From JAGXIT01 sp049293335 (GTDB lineage: Bacteria; Patescibacteriota; Saccharimonadia; Saccharimonadales; UBA4665), in the NCBI GenBank assembly GCA_049293335.1, contig JBATSO010000070.1, forward strand, positions 1-9,987: a stretch of DNA of 9,987 nucleotides, in the 5' to 3' direction. Below the pieces are notes generated by a model. The model worked only from the letters and a program-made list of their open reading frames with translations. It was not told the DNA's origin and searched no databases. Position 1 is the stretch's first letter, and each line of letters begins with the position of its first letter. Of this stretch, positions 1-6,578 are shown piece after piece. Both the position numbers and the translations under genes were made by a program.

Positions 1-48
1 GGCTTCGGCGTCATTGCCGCTATCATCCATAAACAAATAATCGCTCAC
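1..48 (-). CDS. 5' end of a divergent gene, possibly DUF3800 family (partial)
   Basis: Reading leftward from a GTG at 48, sixteen codons stay open to the window edge and give VSDYLFMDDSGNDAEA. The run of hydrophobic residues followed by D-D-S-G resembles the N-terminus of DUF3800 proteins, which typically open with a short strand ending in D-E-S-G; that match is from memory and rests on about ten residues. An ATG at 30 is an alternative start but would remove the recognisable strand. No Shine-Dalgarno lies before the GTG. The gene is divergent from the HIT gene, and the 25 bases between the two starts hold a -10-like TAGTAT on this strand (68 to 63). The rest of the gene is outside the window, so function is unknown. 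Confidence 0.4.
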   Translation of the reverse strand, partial: MSDYLFMDDSGNDAEA

Positions 49-61
49 TGCCGCACTGCGC

Positions 62-73
62 TATACTAAAGCT
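62..73 (+). promoter_or_regulatory. -10 box of a predicted leaderless HIT transcript
   Basis: TATACT at 62-67 ends six bases before the ATG at 74, so initiation about seven bases downstream would begin on the start codon itself. There is no Shine-Dalgarno and no room for one. No consensus -35 is seen at the 17-bp position (39-44 reads AATCGC), so the promoter may be weak or activated. The same -10 to ATG distance is found before the antitoxin and fic genes. Confidence 0.55.
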
Positions 74-475
74 ATGCAAGACTCTATTTTTACAAAGATC
101 ATAAAGGGCGAAATTCCCTGCCATAAAATATACGAAAACGACCACACTTTTGCTTTTCTAGATATTTACCCTGTGCAACCTGGCCACGTACTGGTGATAC
201 CTAAAAGGCAGGTGGAATTTGTGTGGGATCTTTCGGCCGACGACTATCAGGCACTCACACTAACGGTGCAAAAAATTGCGAAACACATGAGGACCGCGCT
301 GGGCGCAAAATACATTGCCCAAGCCATTGTCGGTACCGATGTGCCGCACGCCCATGTTCACCTGTATCCCATTCAGTCGGGTAGTGACGTTCGAGCTCAA
401 CCGCCTACAGAACCAGCACCTAAGGAAGAGTTAGCTGCCATGGCACAAAAACTAAAAATGGAGGATTACGCATGA
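74..475 (+). CDS. HIT-family protein (histidine triad nucleotide hydrolase)
   Basis: A 133-residue protein spanning one complete HIT domain. The N-terminus has the family signature block around residues 4-32 (SIFTKIIKGEIPCHKIYEN, then FAFLDIYP). Next comes the PGHVLVIPKR strand (36-45) and the histidine triad at 91-96 (P-H-A-H-V-H) with His92, His94 and His96. In this family the triad binds the nucleotide alpha-phosphate and its central His is the nucleophile; typical substrates are purine nucleoside phosphoramidates and related adenylates, in the cytoplasm. The usual N-terminal zinc cysteine pair (C-x-x-C) is absent, as Ser4 and Thr7 occupy those places. The start is placed at 74 because TATACT sits six bases upstream. 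The stop overlaps the next gene's ATG, so the two are probably cotranscribed and translationally coupled. Confidence 0.93.
   Translation: MQDSIFTKIIKGEIPCHKIYENDHTFAFLDIYPVQPGHVLVIPKRQVEFVWDLSADDYQALTLTVQKIAKHMRTALGAKYIAQAIVGTDVPHAHVHLYPIQSGSDVRAQPPTEPAPKEELAAMAQKLKMEDYA
460..464 (+). promoter_or_regulatory. Shine-Dalgarno inside the HIT gene for the small membrane protein
   Basis: GGAGG at 460-464 lies seven bases before the ATG at 472, ideal spacing. It is embedded in the last HIT codons, which supports translation of the short downstream frame and selects ATG 472 over ATG 476, which is in a different frame. Confidence 0.7.
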
Positions 476-645
476 ATGCTTTTTTGGTCGCCCTGCTCTT
501 TTCTGGCGGTGTCGCGACGTGGGTTTATACGAAATTACAGCAAAAAACAGGGTATGGCAATAGCAAAACAGCACTTAAGGGTGCGGCCGTAGCGGGGGGT
601 ATTGCTTTTGCGGTGTTGTTTACCATTGCCCTCACCATTTTGTAA
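472..645 (+). CDS. small two-helix membrane protein, 57 aa
   Basis: Starting at the ATG that overlaps the HIT stop (ATGA, 472-475), a frame of 57 codons ends at TAA 643-645. The protein begins MNAFLVALLFSGGVATWVYT and has two hydrophobic stretches, about residues 2-19 and 37-57. They are joined by a polar loop, KLQQKTGYGNSKTALKG, around 21-37. It therefore looks like a helical hairpin in the cytoplasmic membrane with the charged loop on one side. A good Shine-Dalgarno at 460-464, the overlap and the coherent hydrophobic pattern make a real gene likely despite its size. The role is unknown. Coupling to the HIT hydrolase suggests the two proteins are made together but does not show that they interact. 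No homologous family can be named with confidence. Confidence 0.75.
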   Translation: MNAFLVALLFSGGVATWVYTKLQQKTGYGNSKTALKGAAVAGGIAFAVLFTIALTIL

Positions 646-704
646 AAGGATCAAGCATAGCGGTATTTTGCGGCTAGTTTAGGCTAGCGTAGCGGTGATT
701 TGGC

Positions 705-713
705 TGGTACAAT
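705..713 (+). promoter_or_regulatory. extended -10 promoter for the HTH-HAD gene
   Basis: TGGTACAAT at 705-713 fits the extended -10 pattern TG-n-TAnnnT. No good -35 lies 17 bp upstream, as expected for extended -10 promoters. Predicted initiation near 720 leaves a leader of roughly 58 bases. This is a motif match only. Confidence 0.4.
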
Positions 714-777
714 AAGGCTATAAGTGAGTCGATGCTAGTAGCAAAGTTTTGTAGGGCGAAAGGTTTAGATAAGCGCT

Positions 778-1623
778 ATGGATGAGAAACGGTTGGGGAG
801 TGTCGTGCAAGATGCGCGGCGCGGCGCGGGTTTAACACAGCAAGCATTGTGTCAAAAGTCGGGGCTTAGCTATTCGACGCTTGCTAAAATTGAGCGTGGA
901 GCCATAAAAGCACCCTCGGTTTTCACCATACAACAAATTGCAGTTACGCTTGGGCTCACACTCGACGAATTAATTGGAACCGTTCCAATAAGCATAAAAA
1001 TACCTCAAAAAAAAGTGTCAAAAAACGGTGTGCGTTTTGTTTACTTCGACATGAATGGCTGCTTGGTTCGGGCCGCCAGCAGTGCCTTTGGTAAACTGGC
1101 CGAAGAAAGCGGTGCTTCGCCCGACAGCATCGAAAGTGTTTTTTGGAAGTATAACGATGCTGTGTGCCGCGGCGAAAAAACAGTCGACGAACTTAACACG
1201 GCGCTGGCAAAGCGCCTCGAGATGATGGTCGACTGGTACAAATACTACCTTGGGGCGCAAGAGGCTACCCCTGGTATGGCCGAATTGGTCGAATGGGTGG
1301 CCACCAACTACAAAATCGGCATTCTCACCAACACCATGCCTAACCTCGTTCAGCCCATGATTGCCCGCGGTTTGGTGCCAAACGTGCCCTACGACGCTAT
1401 TATTGACTCTGCCGAAGTAAAAGCCATTAAGCCAGAAGACCGCATATACGAAATCGCGACCGAACGGGCTGGTGTAGCACCAGAAGAAATCTTACTGATA
1501 GACGACGACCGCCCCAACCTTGTAGCGGCTGGTCGTATGGGCTGGCACACCATGAAGTTTGAGTCGTATCAACCGGAAGAGGCCATTTTGGCTATCTCCA
1601 CTGCCTTACAGCCCGCCGATTAA
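778..1623 (+). CDS. XRE-type HTH domain fused to a HAD-superfamily hydrolase domain
   Basis: A 281-residue two-domain protein. Residues 1-66 form a classic XRE/HTH_3 domain (LTQQALCQKSGLSYSTLAKIE at 19-39, with the recognition helix about 30-40). A short linker leads to a HAD-like fold from about 85. HAD motif I is YFDMNGCLV with nucleophile candidate Asp91; motif II is ILTNT with Thr184; motif III is Lys218-Pro219; motif IV is LLIDDDRPN with Asp242-244. The second motif I aspartate, the usual acid/base of phosphatases, is Asn93, so phosphatase activity may be weak or lost and the domain may work as a ligand sensor. The likely role is a cytoplasmic DNA-binding regulator with a metabolite-binding or hydrolytic module; target and substrate are unknown. 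A weak AAAGG at 759-763 lies 14 bases before the ATG. The gene stands alone and converges with valS, whose stop is 32 bases away. Confidence 0.85.
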   Translation: MDEKRLGSVVQDARRGAGLTQQALCQKSGLSYSTLAKIERGAIKAPSVFTIQQIAVTLGLTLDELIGTVPISIKIPQKKVSKNGVRFVYFDMNGCLVRAASSAFGKLAEESGASPDSIESVFWKYNDAVCRGEKTVDELNTALAKRLEMMVDWYKYYLGAQEATPGMAELVEWVATNYKIGILTNTMPNLVQPMIARGLVPNVPYDAIIDSAEVKAIKPEDRIYEIATERAGVAPEEILLIDDDRPNLVAAGRMGWHTMKFESYQPEEAILAISTALQPAD

Positions 1624-1655
1624 CCACCCTTACAAAGTTTCCGTGGGTAGAGCGC

Positions 1656-4226
1656 TTAGCCGAGGTCCATAAACCGTTTTTGTTCGGCTTCTATACGTTC
1701 AATTGAAGCTATCGTATCCCTCAGCTCTTGCTTCGTCTGCTCTACAACTGCCCTTGGTGCTTGATCAACATAGTTCTTATTATCCAGACGGTTTTGTAAG
1801 GTGTTGGCGCGATTAGTTTGTTCGGTTAGGTTAGTAGCTAGCTGCTCCAGGTGGTTTTGGGCAATCGAACTATCCACATTCAGCCAGCAGCGGTGCGCAG
1901 TGCTCGTCAAATGTAGCCCTGCCCCGTCTTCAACCTCTACCACATCGGCGAGGCCTGCTAGTCGCTTCAGTAGATCTGCATTCTGCGCCAAAAACAGTAC
2001 ATTTGTAAAATACAGCGATGGTTTTTGTAGGCCTAGGCTACGCGTGAGGGATCGGACCTCGGTAACGATTGCCTGCAGCTCTTCAAACTCTTGTGCGCGG
2101 TCGCGGTTGTAGCCATGTGCATTCGGCCATTGCTGGACTGCCAAAATACTTTCGCCCGTCCAGGGCAGGGTTTGCCAAATAGTTTCTGTTACAAACGGTG
2201 CAAAGGGGTGGACAATTTTTAAAACGCCGTCTAAAACATGGCCCAAAACTCCCCCACCCTGTTCAGATTTGCTAGCCTCAATGTACCAGTCGGCCACATC
2301 GTCCCATACAAAATGGTAGAGCGTATCGTAGGCTTCGCTAAAGCGGTAGGCCTCTAAATGATCTTCAACCGCCTCTGTCGTTTGTTGTAACTTGCTCAAC
2401 ACCCAGTGTTCAGCTATAGTTTGTGGTTCGGCTTTTGGAACGTGCGTATAATCATCGCCCAGGCGGTCTTGAATGTAGCGGGCGATGTTCCACAGTTTGT
2501 TGCAAAAATTGCGGGCTTCCTCTATACGCCGGGGGTCATAGCCACGGTTGACGGCTGGTGACCGCCCAGAAATAATCCCCATGCGCAGGGCGTCAGAGCC
2601 GTATTTGTCTATCACGGGCATCGGGTCGACCACGTTGCCAATAGACTTACTCATTTTGGCGCCATCTTCGGCCATGACGTAACCGTGTATGTAGACGCTT
2701 TCAAACGGGATGTCGCCTGCCACGTACAGACCAAGCATAATCATACGGCTGACCCAGGGGTACAAAATTTCGCCGCCTGTTTCCATAAGGCTTAAAGGGT
2801 AATGATTTTTAAAATCATCGCTTCCGAGCCCCAGCGTAGCGTACGGCCATGAACTGCTGCTAAACCAGGTGTCAAACACATCGGGGTCACGGCGGTACGT
2901 TTTGCCGTCTATCTCTAAAACTTCCTGGTCAACGCGGTCGTCAAAAATCCAATCATCGAGGTCGTCGAGGTTTTGAAAGGCGGGAATGGGTATGCCCCAT
3001 GCAATCTGCCTGCTAATGTTCCAGTCGCGCAGGTTTTCGAGGTAGCCAATCAGTTGGTCGCGCTTTGTGTCGGGGTAAAAGGTAATTTTACTAGCTTTTA
3101 GGGCTGCAATAGCCGGCTTTGCCAGTGGTTGCATGTCAACAAACCACTGTTCACGCAACATCGGTTCAATGACGGTACCGCATTTATAGCAATGGCCTAC
3201 GTTGTGAGTGAGCTTCTCGGTTTTTACGAGCCAGCCTTCTCGCTCTAGATCTTCGACAACAGCCTGTCTGCCCTGCTCTACCGTTAAGCCGCGGTAGACC
3301 TCGGGTACTTCATGGCTGAGCTTGCCCTCATAGTTTATAACGCTAATTTTCGGCAAGTTGTGCCTTTCGGCGGCATCGTAGTCGTTTTGATCGTGTGCGG
3401 GGGTGAGCTTGACAGCGCCGGTGCCAAAACCGAGTTCTACAAAAGCATCCGCCACAATCGGCACTTCCCTGCCCGTCAGCGGTAATCTAACTGTTTTGCC
3501 GACCAAGTGGCCATAGCGCTTGTCGTCGGGGTGCACGGCCACGCCTGTGTCGCCGAGCATGGTTTCGGGCCGAGTGGTGGCGACGACTACTTCCCCGCTG
3601 CCATCAACCAGCGGATACTTTATGTACCACAGTTTCGTTTCGGACTCTTTATATTCAACCTCAATATCGGCAAAGGCTGTACCGTGGTGGGTGCAAAAAT
3701 TAACCAGGCGTTCACCTCTGTAAACCAAGCCATCATCCCACATTTTTTTAAAGGTTTTGTAGGCTTGGCTAACAATCTGGTCATCGAGCGTAAAGGTAAA
3801 CCGTGTCCAGTCGCAGCTTATGCCGAGCCTTCGGAACTGATCCTCAAAGTTTTGGCGGTTGGCAGCTACAAAATCATAGAGCTGCACATACAGTTCTTCA
3901 CGTGAAAAATCGAAGCGGCTCTTCCCTTCTTTGGCCAAGTGCTTCTCATATACAGCTTGCGTTTCGAAGCCTGCATGGTCGGCGCCTGGTAGTAACAGAG
4001 TAGGGCGGCCCTGCATACGGTGGTAGCGAGCAGGAATATCCTCGAGCGCGGCTGTGAGGGCGTGGCCAATATGTAAATTGGCATTAGCATTGGGTGGGGG
4101 CATGACAATGGTGTAGGCCTTGCCCTTCCCTTTTGGTAAAAACGCCTCGCTCTTTTCCCAGAGCGCGTAAATATCACTTTCGTACTCTTTTGGATCGTAC
4201 ACTTTCGGTAATTGCATATAACCCAT
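1656..4226 (-). CDS. valS: valyl-tRNA synthetase
   Basis: Class Ia aminoacyl-tRNA synthetase that charges tRNA-Val with valine in the cytoplasm. Numbering below counts from the longest start at 4253. HIGH is at 61-64 within PNANANLHIGHAL and KMSKS is at 533-537. The editing (CP1) domain lies between them, with TTRPETMLGDT at 226-236 and the VKLTPAHDQNDYD segment at 281-293. DTWFSSSSWP at 461-470 and the C-terminal coiled coil (about 795-865, NKNYVDQAPRAVVEQ then a Glu/Lys-rich helix) distinguish ValS from IleS and LeuS. Length (856-865) is normal. The start at 4226 is chosen because AGAGGTGG (4238 to 4231) gives a GAGG core seven bases before that ATG; GTG 4253, ATG 4247 and ATG 4217 are alternatives. 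The gene is divergent from the toxin-antitoxin operon and shares its control region. Confidence 0.96.
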   Translation of the reverse strand: MGYMQLPKVYDPKEYESDIYALWEKSEAFLPKGKGKAYTIVMPPPNANANLHIGHALTAALEDIPARYHRMQGRPTLLLPGADHAGFETQAVYEKHLAKEGKSRFDFSREELYVQLYDFVAANRQNFEDQFRRLGISCDWTRFTFTLDDQIVSQAYKTFKKMWDDGLVYRGERLVNFCTHHGTAFADIEVEYKESETKLWYIKYPLVDGSGEVVVATTRPETMLGDTGVAVHPDDKRYGHLVGKTVRLPLTGREVPIVADAFVELGFGTGAVKLTPAHDQNDYDAAERHNLPKISVINYEGKLSHEVPEVYRGLTVEQGRQAVVEDLEREGWLVKTEKLTHNVGHCYKCGTVIEPMLREQWFVDMQPLAKPAIAALKASKITFYPDTKRDQLIGYLENLRDWNISRQIAWGIPIPAFQNLDDLDDWIFDDRVDQEVLEIDGKTYRRDPDVFDTWFSSSSWPYATLGLGSDDFKNHYPLSLMETGGEILYPWVSRMIMLGLYVAGDIPFESVYIHGYVMAEDGAKMSKSIGNVVDPMPVIDKYGSDALRMGIISGRSPAVNRGYDPRRIEEARNFCNKLWNIARYIQDRLGDDYTHVPKAEPQTIAEHWVLSKLQQTTEAVEDHLEAYRFSEAYDTLYHFVWDDVADWYIEASKSEQGGGVLGHVLDGVLKIVHPFAPFVTETIWQTLPWTGESILAVQQWPNAHGYNRDRAQEFEELQAIVTEVRSLTRSLGLQKPSLYFTNVLFLAQNADLLKRLAGLADVVEVEDGAGLHLTSTAHRCWLNVDSSIAQNHLEQLATNLTEQTNRANTLQNRLDNKNYVDQAPRAVVEQTKQELRDTIASIERIEAEQKRFMDLG

Positions 4227-4230
4227 TGTA

Positions 4231-4238
4231 CCACCTCT
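4231..4238 (-). promoter_or_regulatory. Shine-Dalgarno deciding the valS start
   Basis: Read on the minus strand this is AGAGGTGG, followed by TACA and ATG 4226. It favours ATG 4226 over the GTG at 4253, which lengthens the protein by nine residues that do not belong to the conserved ValS N-terminus. Confidence 0.55.
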
Positions 4239-4268
4239 GTCAGACATGGCCACCTACCTATAAGTAAT

Positions 4269-4298
4269 TTGACACGAGGTATATACCGAGTATATACT
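4269..4298 (+). promoter_or_regulatory. antitoxin promoter overlapping a palindromic operator
   Basis: TTGACA at 4269-4274 and TATACT at 4293-4298 (18-bp spacer) make a strong sigma-70 promoter. The -10 ends six bases before the ATG at 4305, predicting a leaderless mRNA. Overlapping it are GGTATATACC (4278-4287), a perfect 10-bp palindrome, and GTATATAC (4290-4297), the same core 12 bp on. Paired palindromes across a promoter are the usual arrangement for ribbon-helix-helix antitoxins, so autorepression by the RelB/DinJ-like protein and toxin complex is inferred. A TATACT also reads on the minus strand (4294 to 4289), so valS could be affected. Confidence 0.65.
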
Positions 4299-4304
4299 TG
4301 AGGT

Positions 4305-4586
4305 ATGAGTGATTACGCAGTTATTAACCTAAAAACAGACCCAGCGCTTAAAAAAGCAGTGCAAAAAATTGCCGATGAACTTGGCGTTAGCATTAGTGCT
4401 GTGCTTAATAATGAATTGCATCGTTTTGCTCGTGAGCGAAGGGTGACTTTTGAAATACCAGAGGTGCCGAACGCGCAAACTGCTAAACGTATGGAAAAAT
4501 CTCGTAAAGAGTTCCAGGCGGGCGATTACCATAAGTTTGAGACGAACGATGAAGCCCTAGACTTTCTTCACAACCAGCTCTCATAA
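4305..4586 (+). CDS. RelB/DinJ-family antitoxin
   Basis: A 93-residue antitoxin. Residues 4-50 form a ribbon-helix-helix DNA-binding domain (YAVINLKTDPALKKAVQKI, then the second helix LGVSISAVLNNELHRFARE), ending in VTFEIP, a sequence characteristic of RelB/DinJ proteins. The C-terminal part (about 52-93) is charged and probably disordered until it wraps the toxin. In this family the antitoxin neutralises a ribosome-dependent mRNA interferase and represses its own operon. GAGGT directly abuts the ATG with no spacing, so it cannot act as a Shine-Dalgarno; leaderless initiation from the -10 at 4293-4298 fits better. The toxin begins two bases after the stop. The gene may instead be a solitary paralogue of unrelated function, but the paired toxin makes that unlikely. 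Confidence 0.88.
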   Translation: MSDYAVINLKTDPALKKAVQKIADELGVSISAVLNNELHRFARERRVTFEIPEVPNAQTAKRMEKSRKEFQAGDYHKFETNDEALDFLHNQLS

Positions 4587-4588
4587 AT

Positions 4589-4846
4589 ATGAAAATTCGG
4601 TTTACCAAAAATTTTATAGCGCGGTCCAAATTGCTACGCCAAGCAGAACGTCAAAAACTTGAAGTACGAATGGTGCTGTTTGCTCAGGACATCTCCCATG
4701 CACAGCTACGCAATCATTCGTTGCGGGGCAAATGGAGCGGCTACCGTAGTATAGATATAACGGGTGACGTGCGGGCGCTGTATTTTACGGTTGATGACGA
4801 GGTCGTTTTTGACCAAATTGGTACCCACAGCCAGCTTTACGGATAG
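4589..4846 (+). CDS. RelE/YafQ-type mRNA interferase toxin
   Basis: An 85-residue basic protein of the RelE/ParE superfamily. The YafQ/RelE-like C-terminal half is clear: NHSLRGKWSGYRSIDITGD (42-60), RALYF (62-66), and the closing GTHSQLYG (78-85). Aligned by eye to YafQ, His43 matches catalytic His50, Asp60 matches Asp67 and His80 matches His87, while the position of His63 is Asp56. Family members cut mRNA in the ribosomal A site during translation. The start lies two bases after the antitoxin stop with no separate Shine-Dalgarno, so translation is probably coupled, keeping toxin below antitoxin. Because one catalytic position differs, activity is likely but not certain. Confidence 0.85.
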   Translation: MKIRFTKNFIARSKLLRQAERQKLEVRMVLFAQDISHAQLRNHSLRGKWSGYRSIDITGDVRALYFTVDDEVVFDQIGTHSQLYG

Positions 4847-4962
4847 GCGAGCCAAAACCAACCTTGCCTCGCGATAGGTCAACCCAAACTCGACATAATC
4901 ACCACTAATTACGCCGCTAGATGCAAACCAGCAGTAGTGCAGCCTTTAGTGGCCGGATTAAG

Positions 4963-6213
4963 CTACATGCTCAGGTTGGGCTTAATGTCGAGCGAGTAGG
5001 GGTCGGCAGTGGGCTGCCCGAGTTTCATGTGAAAACAGCCGAGCGTGGCGACCATAGCGCCGTTATCGGTACATAAGCGAGGGTCGGTGTAGCTAACAGG
5101 CAAGGGAAGTCGCTGGGCAATCTCGGCCCGCAGGGCGGGGCTGGCGGCAACACCGCCCGCTATAACCACGCACGCTGGTAAGAACTCCTCGTAAGCAAGC
5201 AAAAGCTTATCAACCACCGTCTCTATGGCTACGCGCTGGAAGCTGGCGGCAATATCGGCTTTCTGAGCCTCAGAGAGCCTCTCTGGAATGTTTTTACTAG
5301 CAAAGGTGTGATCTTGCCCAATCGTTTGCTGGGCGGTCCGCAAAACGGCCGTTTTAAGGCCAGAAAAGCTGAAGTCGTATGAGTGATGGGCAGCGTTGCT
5401 CGCAGAACGCGCTCGTAAGGCCTGTAGGGCAGGGGGGGTTATGGTCATTTTTGCCTTGGGGAACTCGTAGGCGTGAGGGTTACCACTAGTAGCGATCCGC
5501 TCTACATTCGGTCCACCAGGGTAGGGCACGCCAATTAATTTGGCAACTTTATCAAACGCCTCACCTATGGCGTCATCTTGCGTTTGCCCCAGGAGGGTAT
5601 AGCGAAAATGATCTTCAAATAGCACCAGTTGGCTGTGCCCACCGCTCACGATCAGAGTTAGTAAAGGGAAGGTGGGTTGGTTTGTTGGTAGCTGGTAGTC
5701 TTTATATTCCTTTAGTTCAGGAGGGGCTTGCCCCTCCTCGGGCAAAACCTCACGTTGTTCGTTTTGGCCCTGTTCCTCCCCCAACCGCTGTTCGCGGTTG
5801 TTCGCGCTACGCACTCGTGTAGTTGCACCTACCGCTCCCGCTGCCTCTGTTAAAAAGTTTGCATACACATGTGCCTCAACATGGTTAATGGCGTACAGCG
5901 GCTTATTGTGCACGATCGCCAGGGTGCGAGCGGCCAGCACTCCAACTAAGAGCGAGCCACCTAGCCCTGCCCCGTAGGTGACTGCAATGGCGTCAATATC
6001 TGCCCACGAACACGCTGCCTCGTCAAGCGCAGCATCAATGACGCCATTAATGGCCTCAATATGGCTGCGTGCGGCAATCTCTGGCACCACCCCACCGTAT
6101 TGGGCCTGCAAATCCATGCTGCTAGCTACGACATTCGACAGCAAACAATAGCCGTCCTGCACCACAGCGGCGGCCGTTTCATCGCAACTACTTTCTATCC
6201 CAAGAACTTTCAT
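4963..6213 (-). CDS. tsaD: tRNA N6-threonylcarbamoyladenosine transferase subunit TsaD with an in-frame insertion
   Basis: TsaD transfers the threonylcarbamoyl group to A37 of ANN-decoding tRNAs in the cytoplasm, with TsaB and TsaE. Visible motifs are the N-terminal GIESSCDETAAAVV (5-18), the metal ligands His111 and His115 in NHVEAH, the nucleotide-binding VSGGHSQLV (189-197), the GEAFDKVAKLIGVPYPGGP block (217-235), FSFSGLKTA (281-289), IAGGVAASPALR (351-362) and metal ligand Asp383 in CTDNGAM. At 416 residues it is well above the usual 335-350. Most of the excess is a Glu/Gln-rich segment at about 123-178, between YANFL and FPLLTLIVSGGH, with smaller extensions near 257-276 and 295-315. 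All core motifs survive, so the protein is probably active. No Shine-Dalgarno precedes ATG 6213. The gene converges with the toxin operon. Confidence 0.95.
   Translation of the reverse strand: MKVLGIESSCDETAAAVVQDGYCLLSNVVASSMDLQAQYGGVVPEIAARSHIEAINGVIDAALDEAACSWADIDAIAVTYGAGLGGSLLVGVLAARTLAIVHNKPLYAINHVEAHVYANFLTEAAGAVGATTRVRSANNREQRLGEEQGQNEQREVLPEEGQAPPELKEYKDYQLPTNQPTFPLLTLIVSGGHSQLVLFEDHFRYTLLGQTQDDAIGEAFDKVAKLIGVPYPGGPNVERIATSGNPHAYEFPKAKMTITPPALQALRARSASNAAHHSYDFSFSGLKTAVLRTAQQTIGQDHTFASKNIPERLSEAQKADIAASFQRVAIETVVDKLLLAYEEFLPACVVIAGGVAASPALRAEIAQRLPLPVSYTDPRLCTDNGAMVATLGCFHMKLGQPTADPYSLDIKPNLSM
5680..5847 (-). other. in-frame insertion in tsaD containing two inverted repeats
   Basis: This stretch encodes about 55 extra residues that TsaD proteins normally lack, at a surface position between the metal-binding HVEAH helix and the VSGGH loop. 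It is low in complexity and rich in Glu and Gln. The DNA carries a perfect palindrome with 9-bp arms and a 2-base centre at 5719-5738 (AGGAGGGGC/GCCCCTCCT), and a second with 7-bp arms and a 5-base loop at 5782-5800 (CAACCGC/GCGGTTG). The boundaries are estimated from where family resemblance resumes. A coding-compatible palindromic element, comparable in style to Rickettsia palindromic elements, is an inference. Confidence 0.6.
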
Positions 6214-6525
6214 ATATTTAGGCTAGGCATCCTACATGGATCGCTATGCATAAAAACGCATAACTGTTTGCTATGTAATCGCTTTCTAGCTCGAATTGGC
6301 TTCAGAGAAGTATGCATCTTGTCCTTTACTGAAATGAGTATATCACCCCATCTCCCCAGTACTTTGACCACTCTATCTCGAGTATTCGCTACCTATTCAT
6401 GCTTGAAGCCGCTAGCCACTGTACCATGCTACCAGATAATTCATGTCATTTTCTCTCAAATAAACCAGGTTATTTGTGTGGCTCGCTATATAAATTCTTA
6501 GCTCACTTCAATGCCTGTGCTTGTT
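6214..6525. other. 312-bp region without a recognised gene upstream of tsaD
   Basis: No frame on either strand shows a believable start with protein-like composition, and no tRNA-like T-loop with matching stems was found. The plus-strand open frame crossing 6061-6501 is mainly the tsaD shadow. The region should hold the tsaD promoter; on the minus strand a GATATACT lies around 6338-6345, but without a convincing -35. A small hairpin, TATGC/GCATA, occurs near 6245-6262. A remnant of a decayed gene or an unrecognised small RNA cannot be excluded. Confidence 0.4.
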
Positions 6526-6578
6526 TACGACGTTTACAATTCACTTACAATCGTTTACAAAATTGTAAACGTCACCCC
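6526..6578 (+). repeat. 53-bp direct repeat, copy 1 (3' side of fic)
   Basis: Identical over all 53 bases to 7905-7957, in the same orientation, 1379 bp away. It covers the fic stop codon (TGA 6572-6574) and the last glycine codon. Inside are 13-bp inverted arms (GACGTTTACAATT and its complement), a tight palindrome of CGTTTACAA, AA, TTGTAAACG, and three direct TTACAA motifs. In this copy the match ends within what is the fic -10 box at copy 2; the corresponding hexamer reads TAAACA on the minus strand, so promoter function here is doubtful. Confidence 0.9.

Noticed and set aside
1018..1260. Minus-strand open frames inside the HTH-HAD gene
   Set aside because: They lie antisense to motif-bearing coding sequence, lack start signals and have no domain-like composition.
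1624..1655. Possible intrinsic terminator between the HTH-HAD gene and valS
   Set aside because: Only a 4-bp CCAC/GTGG stem with a long loop and no T-tract is present.
3507..3905. A 132-codon plus-strand frame inside valS
   Set aside because: It is antisense to conserved ValS sequence and has no Shine-Dalgarno or promoter.
4847..4962. Possible bidirectional terminator between the toxin and tsaD
   Set aside because: CCACTAA and TTAGTGG can pair but enclose about 39 bases, with no T-tract and no GC-rich stem.
6280..6310. tRNA-like T-loop (CTCGAATT) in the gap before tsaD
   Set aside because: The bases around the loop do not pair, and there is no acceptor or anticodon stem at the right distance.
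6061..6501. A 146-codon plus-strand frame running from tsaD into the upstream gap
   Set aside because: Its first third is antisense to the TsaD N-terminus, and the remainder has no recognisable protein character or start signal.
6526..6578. Short CRISPR-like repeat structure around fic
   Set aside because: There are only two copies 1379 bp apart with a gene between them, no spacer-sized units and no cas genes.
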